The notes beneath the pieces were generated by a model that saw nothing but the letters and a program-made list of their open reading frames with translations, was not told the origin of the DNA and did no database searches. Below, piece by piece: positions 57,885 through 64,000 of a DNA stretch of 64,000 nt. Positions within the stretch are counted from its first letter, which is position 1. Every line of letters begins with the position of its first letter. This stretch comes from Chthoniobacter sp. Lineage in GTDB: Bacteria > Verrucomicrobiota > Verrucomicrobiia > Chthoniobacterales > Chthoniobacteraceae. Both the position numbers and the translations under genes were made by a program. The stretch covers positions 310,001-374,000 of the forward strand of contig JAIOPH010000027.1 in assembly GCA_021414005.1 (NCBI GenBank). The letters are read 5' to 3'.

Positions 57885-59204
57885 ATGACCACCCCTAGCT
57901 CCCTCGCCCATCCGCTCGAAGCCATCATTTCCTGCGACGGGCATACCGTGGCCCGCTGCGTTCTCCGGCGCGGGCGTTACCGCATCGGCCACGACCGGAG
58001 CAACGACATCACCATTGACGAGCAATCCGTCTCCGCGAAACACGCGGTGCTCACGGTCGAGGACGACGGCGAGTTTTTCATTGAGGATCTCGGCAGCACC
58101 GTCGGCACGCGCGTCAATGACCAGCCCGCCTTTGGCCCCACCGCCATCACGCTCGAATGTCAGATTCAAATCGGCGGCGCGACCATCGAGTTCCAGCGCG
58201 CCGGCCTGCCCGCATCCGTCTTCCAGTTTCTCGCCACCGGCTTCCTCGGTACGCAGCGTTACGCCGTCGGTGAAATCATCGTCCAAGGCAGCACCAGCAC
58301 GATCTACGATGCGCGGGACCTTTCGCTCGGCCGCGCGGTCGCCATGAAAATCATGCTGCCCGAGAGCCAGGCGAAACCCGGCTACGTGCTCCGTTTTATC
58401 CGCGAAGCCCAGATCGCCGCGCAGCTTCAGCATCCGGGCATCCTCCCGATTTACGACCTCGGCCTCGACGAGCAGCAGCGCCTTTACTCCACCACGCGCT
58501 TTGTCGAGGGCGACTCCCTCGCCGGTCTGCTCGACACCGTGGCCGCGCCCACCGCCGATGCACCGAGGCCCAGCCTCGCCGCGCTGCTCACGGTGTTTCA
58601 AAAAGTCTGCGATGCCGTGGCCTACGCGCATTCCCACGGCGTCGTCCACTGCACCCTGCGCCCGGAGATCATCACCGTGGGCCACTACGGCGAAGTCTTC
58701 GTGAACAACTGGGGCCTCGCGAAGCTCCTCGTTTTCGACGACGAACCCACCTCGCGCGTCCAGGCTCCCGAAGCCAGCGCCGAGCCCGCGCTTTCCCGCT
58801 ACACCTCGCCCGAGCAGGCCGAGGGCGCGCTCGAAGACATCGACACCCGCACCGACATCCACGCGCTCGGCGGCCTGCTTTTCCGCATCCTCACGCTGCG
58901 CGATCCCATCACCGGCGAAACCGACTCCGAACTCCTCGAACAGGCGCTCAGCCCCCGCGACGCGCCCGCCACCGCGCTCGCCAACCAGCCGCCCTGCCCG
59001 CATTGGCCCGGCGAAAAACTGCCCGAATATCTCGCCGCCGTGGCCATGAAGGCGCTCAGTCTCAACCGCGACGACCGCCACCCGACCGTCCGCACCATGC
59101 AGCAGGAAATCGCCGCCTGGCAGGAAGGTGCCGCCGCTGGTGGAGGCGACGCCGGCAAGCTGTGGAAAGGCTTCACCGGCCTGCTCGGGCGGCATAAGGA
59201 TTGA
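57885..59204 (+). CDS. FHA domain + serine/threonine (pseudo)kinase
   Basis: FHA: YRIGHDRSNDITIDEQSVSAKHAVLTV..DLGSTVGTRVN; kinase: AVAMKIM, FIREAQIAAQLQHPGI, HCTLRPEIITVG in place of HRDLKPxN, VNNWGLAK in place of DFG/DWG. Confidence 0.88.
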   Translation: MTTPSSLAHPLEAIISCDGHTVARCVLRRGRYRIGHDRSNDITIDEQSVSAKHAVLTVEDDGEFFIEDLGSTVGTRVNDQPAFGPTAITLECQIQIGGATIEFQRAGLPASVFQFLATGFLGTQRYAVGEIIVQGSTSTIYDARDLSLGRAVAMKIMLPESQAKPGYVLRFIREAQIAAQLQHPGILPIYDLGLDEQQRLYSTTRFVEGDSLAGLLDTVAAPTADAPRPSLAALLTVFQKVCDAVAYAHSHGVVHCTLRPEIITVGHYGEVFVNNWGLAKLLVFDDEPTSRVQAPEASAEPALSRYTSPEQAEGALEDIDTRTDIHALGGLLFRILTLRDPITGETDSELLEQALSPRDAPATALANQPPCPHWPGEKLPEYLAAVAMKALSLNRDDRHPTVRTMQQEIAAWQEGAAAGGGDAGKLWKGFTGLLGRHKD

Positions 59205-59302
59205 TGGATCTGGCGATATTGCGATCGGGCGATTGAACCAGACGACACGCCCAGCCAAGCCCATCGTCTAATCGCCCACTCGCCACATCAGCCAATTCAC
59301 CC
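59205..59302. repeat. intergenic GGCGATT-type repeat with imperfect inverted arms
   Basis: GATCTGGCGATATTGCGATCGGGCGATTG versus revcomp of TAATCGCCCACTCGCCACATC. Confidence 0.55.
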
Positions 59303-60184
59303 ATGGACCTCGCCCTTTACCTCACCGCCCGCACCGCCCGCATCGACCGCGCCCTCGACGGCTTTCTCCCGCGCGCCAGCGTCAAACCTGTGACCATCCA
59401 CAAGGCGATGCGTTACTCGCTCTTCGCCGGCGGCAAGCGCCTCCGCCCCGTGCTCACCCTCGCCGCCGCTGAAGCTTGTGGCGGCGGCCTTCCGCAGGCC
59501 ACGCCTGCCGCCTGCGCCGTCGAGTGCATCCACACCTACTCGCTGATCCACGACGACCTCCCTTGCATGGATGACGACGATCTCCGCCGCGGCCGCCCCA
59601 CTTCGCACAAGGTCTTCGGCGAAGGTGTGGCCGTGCTCGCCGGCGACGGCCTGCTCACCATCGCCTTTGAAATTCTCGCGCAAGCCGCGCCCACGTCGCG
59701 CTACTCCACCGCCGCGCTCATCCGCGAACTCGCCAGTGCCAGCGGCAGCCGGTGGCTCATCGGCGGCCAGGTCGCCGACCTCGAGGGCGAGGGCAAAAAA
59801 CTCACCGGCCCGCAGCTTCAATACATCCACTGCTGCAAAACCGCCGCGCTCCTCACCGCCAGCATCCGCCTCGGAGCCATGAGCGCCAACGCCACTCCCG
59901 CGCGCCTGGCCGCGCTCACCGATTTTGGCCAGGCTCTCGGCCTCGCCTTTCAGGTCATCGACGACATCCTCGACGTCACCCAGACCACCGAGAAACTCGG
60001 CAAGACTGCCGGCAAAGACGTCGCCGCGACCAAGGCCACCTACCCCGCCATCCACGGCCTCGACCGTTCTCGCAAAGAAGCTCACCGCCTTACCGCTGCC
60101 GCCCACGCGTCGCTGAAACCTTTCGGCAAAAACGCCGCCACCCTCCGCGCCCTCGCCGACTACCTCCTCGCACGGGACTACTAA
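59303..60184 (+). CDS. polyprenyl (farnesyl-type) diphosphate synthase
   Basis: [64 protein letters not shown]. Confidence 0.93.
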   Translation: MDLALYLTARTARIDRALDGFLPRASVKPVTIHKAMRYSLFAGGKRLRPVLTLAAAEACGGGLPQATPAACAVECIHTYSLIHDDLPCMDDDDLRRGRPTSHKVFGEGVAVLAGDGLLTIAFEILAQAAPTSRYSTAALIRELASASGSRWLIGGQVADLEGEGKKLTGPQLQYIHCCKTAALLTASIRLGAMSANATPARLAALTDFGQALGLAFQVIDDILDVTQTTEKLGKTAGKDVAATKATYPAIHGLDRSRKEAHRLTAAAHASLKPFGKNAATLRALADYLLARDY

Positions 60185-60287
60185 AAGCGACCGCCGAATT
60201 TCCGAGGTTTTTTACATCGCGATCCCCGGGCAATAGTCCGTCGCATCGCGACGCGACGAATTTCCCGCATCGCCTCCCGCCCGCCAG

Positions 60288-60905
60288 CTACTTCTTAAGC
60301 TGCTTGTTTTCCTCCGCGGCCTGCTCGGCGATGATAGACTTGTCGTAGCGACTGATGACTTGCTCGTAGATGCGGCCGGCCTCCTCATTCTTGCCCTTAG
60401 CCTTGAGCAGGCGCGCCTGGGCCATCAGCGCGATCGGCGCGCTGAACGAGGCGCTGTAGCTGGTGGAATCCTTCTGGTAAATCGTGAGCGCTTCGTCGGC
60501 CTTGCCCTGCGCTTCGAGATTGGCCGCGAGGCTGGTCCAGCCGCCGCTGAGGAGCGGGTGCTCGGGATATTTCTCCGTAAAGTTGCGCAGCAACGCCGTG
60601 GATTCGTCGAGCTTTCCTTCCTTGCGGAGTTGCTCGGCGAGAAAAAGATGGGCGTTGCCGGCGGCGTTGGTCGCCGGAAATTCGGCGATGACTTTGCGGT
60701 AGTCGTCCCCCGTTTTCGCCGCCGCGAGCAACTCCTGCGCGCCGGCCAGCGCGCGGGCTCGGGTCCATTCCGAGAAGCCGTACGCCGCCGCCGCCACGAT
60801 GAAGAGGCCGGTGAAAAGCATGATTTTCGTCCGGTGCAAAATCCAGAACGCGAGCGGATCGAATCCGGGTTCCGGGGTGACGGTCGTTTCGGCGGGGCTG
60901 GACAT
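60288..60905 (-). CDS. YfgM/TPR-like membrane-anchored protein
   Basis: 205 aa; single N-terminal TM then TPR-like helices. Confidence 0.65.
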   Translation of the reverse strand: MSSPAETTVTPEPGFDPLAFWILHRTKIMLFTGLFIVAAAAYGFSEWTRARALAGAQELLAAAKTGDDYRKVIAEFPATNAAGNAHLFLAEQLRKEGKLDESTALLRNFTEKYPEHPLLSGGWTSLAANLEAQGKADEALTIYQKDSTSYSASFSAPIALMAQARLLKAKGKNEEAGRIYEQVISRYDKSIIAEQAAEENKQLKK

Positions 60906-60952
60906 AGGGCGGGGAAGGTTGCAAAGGGCTCGGAGCAGCGCAAGCCCGGAGG

Positions 60953-61987
60953 TCAGCTTTCAAACAAGCCCGGCTCCGGCTCGACGCCGAGTCCCGGCAC
61001 GTCGGGTGGCGTGAGCACGCCGCGCGCAAACTGCCAGCCGCGAAACGGGTCATCGCCCAGCAGCCACGCGCCATCCAGATCGGCGTAGCTGGTGCGCTGC
61101 GCCACGGCCGCGCCGGCGGCGATGAGTGCGCTGCTTTCCAGCATGCAGCCGACCATCATAGTCTTCCGCAGTGCTTTGCCTCGCAGCACCATCCGCCGCG
61201 CGGGCGTGAGGCCTCCGCATTTCACGAGTTTGATATTGAAGCCGTCGTAAATCGGCGCGCCGCGCGCCACGTCCTCCTCGACCACGCAGCTTTCGTCCGC
61301 CATCAGCGGCAACACCGCGCGCACGCGCGGGAGTTCGGCATCGCGCGCGGGTGGATACGGCTGCTCGATGAAGACGACGCGGAGCGCGGCGAGTTCCCGG
61401 GCCAGCGCGCGCAAATCGGTCGCGCCCCACGCGCAGTTCGCGTCCACGGCGAGCAGCGCAGCGGAGCGGGCGCGCATCTGTTTCAGCGTGGTGAGGCTGG
61501 CCGCGGCGTCGGACTTGATCTTGATCCGGGGAAACGTTGCCACCTCCGCGAGTTTCTCCGCCAGCTCCTCCGGCGTGGAAAGGCCGATGGTGCAAAACGT
61601 CGTGATCGGCTTCGGAGCGCGGTCCCACAGCAGCTTCGTCACCGACACGCCGCGCCGCCGCGCCAGCCAGTCCCACATGGCGAGATCGAGCGCGCAGAGT
61701 GCGGCACGCGACGGTGCCACCAGTTCCCAAATTTTTCCCCACGCCGCTTCGAGACCGGCCACCGTCTGCAACTCCAGCGCCTCGACGAAGCCGCGGGCCG
61801 CCTCGATTTTCTCCATCACGCCCTCCCAAGTCTCCTCGTAGAACGCATTCGGCGACGCCTCGCCATAGCCGGCGATGCCGTCGTGCGCGAGGCGGACGAA
61901 TACATTGCGCACCTCGGTGCGCCGCCCGCGACTGATGCGAAAGGCATGGCGCGGGTGGAGTTCACGGCAGACGCTGGTGAGCTTCAT
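60953..61987 (-). CDS. dipeptide (L-Ala-D/L-Glu) epimerase, enolase superfamily
   Basis: IKIKSDAAAS, DANCAWGATDLRALARELAALRVVFIEQPYP, LMADESC, FNIKLVKCGGLTPARRM. Confidence 0.88.
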   Translation of the reverse strand: MKLTSVCRELHPRHAFRISRGRRTEVRNVFVRLAHDGIAGYGEASPNAFYEETWEGVMEKIEAARGFVEALELQTVAGLEAAWGKIWELVAPSRAALCALDLAMWDWLARRRGVSVTKLLWDRAPKPITTFCTIGLSTPEELAEKLAEVATFPRIKIKSDAAASLTTLKQMRARSAALLAVDANCAWGATDLRALARELAALRVVFIEQPYPPARDAELPRVRAVLPLMADESCVVEEDVARGAPIYDGFNIKLVKCGGLTPARRMVLRGKALRKTMMVGCMLESSALIAAGAAVAQRTSYADLDGAWLLGDDPFRGWQFARGVLTPPDVPGLGVEPEPGLFES

Positions 61988-62070
61988 GGGCGGGGCGCGG
62001 GAAAAAACCGGGGATTGGGGGTTCGGCCTTTCCGTCGCGTGGATTTCTGGAATCCTTACCCGGAAATTTC

Positions 62071-62898
62071 ATGTCCGGCAGCCAAATTTTCATCCGCTCC
62101 ATCGGCACCTCCTGCGAAGGACTCGGCATCCCCGCTTACGCCAACTTTGACCTCGCCGCGGCGGCTCCGCCGGAAAATCTCACGCTGCTCATCGGCGGCA
62201 CGCACGGCAACGAACCCGCCACCGTGGTCCTGCTGGAGAGTTTTTTCCAAAGCTCCGCCTGGACCGCGCTGGACGGCTGTCCGACGATCGTGCTCCCGCT
62301 CGCCAACCCCGATGGTTACAAGCGCGGCAGCCGCTACAACGCGCGCGGCGTGGACCTGAATCGCAACTGCGGCTTCAATTGGCACGCGGAAAGCGCCGAG
62401 CCGCCCGGCCCCACTCCATGGTCCGAGCCGGAGTCGCAAGCGCTGCGCGATTTCATCCTCGCGTGGCGGCCCGCGAAAATCGTGAGCCTCCACTGGGCGC
62501 TCGCCGAACTCGACGCCGACGGTCCGCAATCCACCGCGCTCGCGCAGGCCATGTGGGCCGCACTCGACGACGCCGCGCGCCGGCCGTACCGACTGCGCGT
62601 GACGGAGTTGGGCCGCGGTCAGCGTCGCCTCCAGGAAACCTATGCCATTTGCCCCGGCTCGCTCGGCCAGTGGTGCGGCTACGGCCTGACGTATCCCGAC
62701 GCCACCGCGCCCGCCATGATCACGCTCGAACTCCCCTACGACCCGCACGCCGCCAGCCGCCCCGACGCACTGCCCGACGCGCATCTCGACGAGGTGCGCG
62801 CCCTTTGGCAGCGCGACTCCGCCGGCTACCTCCGCGCCGTCGAACCCGGCATCCACGCCATGCTCACCGCCGCCTGCCGCTTTCTCCAAAACCACTGA
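62071..62898 (+). CDS. M14-family zinc carboxypeptidase (MpaA-like)
   Basis: LLIGGTHGNEPATVVLLESFF, PLANPDGYKRGSRYNARGVDLNRNCGFNW, ITLELPYD. Confidence 0.88.
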   Translation: MSGSQIFIRSIGTSCEGLGIPAYANFDLAAAAPPENLTLLIGGTHGNEPATVVLLESFFQSSAWTALDGCPTIVLPLANPDGYKRGSRYNARGVDLNRNCGFNWHAESAEPPGPTPWSEPESQALRDFILAWRPAKIVSLHWALAELDADGPQSTALAQAMWAALDDAARRPYRLRVTELGRGQRRLQETYAICPGSLGQWCGYGLTYPDATAPAMITLELPYDPHAASRPDALPDAHLDEVRALWQRDSAGYLRAVEPGIHAMLTAACRFLQNH

Positions 62899-62905
62899 AA
62901 CTCCC

Positions 62906-63316
62906 ATGGTCGAAGTCCACATCCAATACCTCGGCGACCTCCGCTGCGAAGCCACGCACGGCCCGTCCCAAACCACGCTCCTCACCGACGCCCCCGTGGA
63001 CAACCACGGTCGCGGCGAAGCCTTCTCGCCCACCGACCTCGTGGCCACCGCGCTCGGCACCTGCATCGTCACCACCATGGGCATCTTTGCCCAGCGCCAC
63101 GCTATCGAGCTGCGCGGGACCAAAATCACCGTGCAGAAAGAAATGACCTCCGTGCCCACGCGCCGCATCGCCCGGCTGGCCTGCGAACTTTCCCTCCCGC
63201 TCCCATCGACGCACCCGCACCGCGAAGCCCTCGAACGCGCCGCCCACACGTGCCCCGTCCACCAAAGCCTCCACCCCGACGTGGACAAGCCCATCCGCTT
63301 CATCTGGGCCGACTAG
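62906..63316 (+). CDS. OsmC family protein
   Basis: GEAFSPTDLVATALGTCIVTTMGIFAQRHAIEL, CPVHQSLHPDVDKPIRF. Confidence 0.9.
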   Translation: MVEVHIQYLGDLRCEATHGPSQTTLLTDAPVDNHGRGEAFSPTDLVATALGTCIVTTMGIFAQRHAIELRGTKITVQKEMTSVPTRRIARLACELSLPLPSTHPHREALERAAHTCPVHQSLHPDVDKPIRFIWAD

Positions 63317-63387
63317 GAATGGGACCGCGTACAGTTAGCGCAGGACGACTGGCGCTAAAACACCTATCCCTTTATCTTTCCGACTAA

Positions 63388-63840
63388 ATGAATAGCGTAT
63401 TTATTACTTCTATCTCGGTTGCTATTTGCCTTGTGTTAAGTTCTTGTTCAGCGCCTGTTAAGAGGCAAGTCCATTTCATGCCCGTTTACAACGAGAGAGT
63501 GCTGCTCACTGGGGGAGTTAGGTTTATTGAAAGCTCTAAAGATGTCAGCTATTATGCTCCTGAAATGAAACATCCTCCTCAAAGCGTCCAGTCCGTGCGC
63601 ATGGATGACGGCTCCTTGAAGTTCACGTGGATTAGTTTCCGGGGGCAACCGGAAAAGCTGATGTATCTCGCCACAGGGATGCACCCTGTTGAGATTCCTT
63701 CAAACATTGTGAGGGAAAGCAAGAATCTTGATTGCGAGATACAAATCGGCAATCCATTTGTTCTGCAAGGGTTTGGCCAATCGACTGCTTACGTTCCAGA
63801 CCTAATTAAGTTAGGTGATCACATTAGTAAGCGACGTTAA
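63388..63840 (+). CDS. hypothetical lipoprotein in an AT-richer block
   Basis: Lipobox-like MNSVFITSISVAICLVLSSCSAP. Confidence 0.65.
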   Translation: MNSVFITSISVAICLVLSSCSAPVKRQVHFMPVYNERVLLTGGVRFIESSKDVSYYAPEMKHPPQSVQSVRMDDGSLKFTWISFRGQPEKLMYLATGMHPVEIPSNIVRESKNLDCEIQIGNPFVLQGFGQSTAYVPDLIKLGDHISKRR

Positions 63841-63903
63841 AAGACTTGTCCCTTTGTCGTTGCACACTTTATCTTACAAGTGCGGTTACATTAGGTAAAA
63901 TAA

Positions 63904-64000
63904 ATGGAATACCTAATTATGATGTCGGTCACATACCTTTTGGCCTTCCTACCACTGGGGTTTGCCTTCGCTGGAAAGAATACGAAGTGGGCTGCCGTTA
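63904..64000 (+). CDS. membrane protein N-terminus (partial)
   Basis: ATG at 63904: MEYLIMMSVTYLLAFLPLGFAFAGKNTKWAAV, continues past the window. Confidence 0.5.
   Translation, partial: MEYLIMMSVTYLLAFLPLGFAFAGKNTKWAAV

Noticed and set aside
54303-59264. Three long minus-strand ORFs (581, 625, 467 aa)
   Set aside because: Antisense to nadE and the FHA/kinase genes; composition artefacts
62056-63303. 415-aa minus-strand ORF
   Set aside because: Antisense to the M14 peptidase and OsmC genes
1-64000. CRISPR array or rRNA operon
   Set aside because: No regularly spaced direct repeats and no rRNA-like sequence seen by eye

Overview
GC-rich bacterial chromosomal segment. The lineage looks Verrucomicrobiota-like; this is inferred from PEP-CTERM proteins, a GldG/DUF4340 ABC cluster, planctomycete/verrucomicrobial-type kinase motifs and GATTTAGG-type intergenic repeats, and was not tested. 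The first ~3 kb looks like a decayed genomic island: an HsdM C-terminal remnant with a 1-nt frameshift, a translationally coupled HEPN-like ORF, a DnaN-like fragment, and a truncated tRNA-Leu(TAG) at the right edge. The rest is mostly ordinary chromosome: hisH/hisB, two cell-wall amidases, a GldG-type ABC system, T2SS/T4P components (GspF, pseudopilin, PilM/N/O-like), recQ, recN, pyrE, nadE, glf, a polyprenyl synthetase, dipeptide epimerase plus MpaA-like peptidase, and three PEP-CTERM secreted proteins. The most interesting locus is a minus-strand operon at 44571-46617. A convincing SAM-I (S-box) riboswitch precedes a threonine-synthase-like PLP enzyme, a MoaD/ThiS-like sulfur carrier ending in Gly-Gly, and a stand-alone NIL-domain protein. 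This arrangement suggests a sulfur-carrier-dependent homocysteine/methionine route rather than plain threonine synthesis. Other highlights are an in-frame palindromic repeat insertion inside a PHP-glycosyltransferase fusion gene, tandem FHA/kinase-fold proteins with lost catalytic residues, and a glycosyltransferase-methyltransferase fusion. All calls are by eye from sequence; no database search was run.
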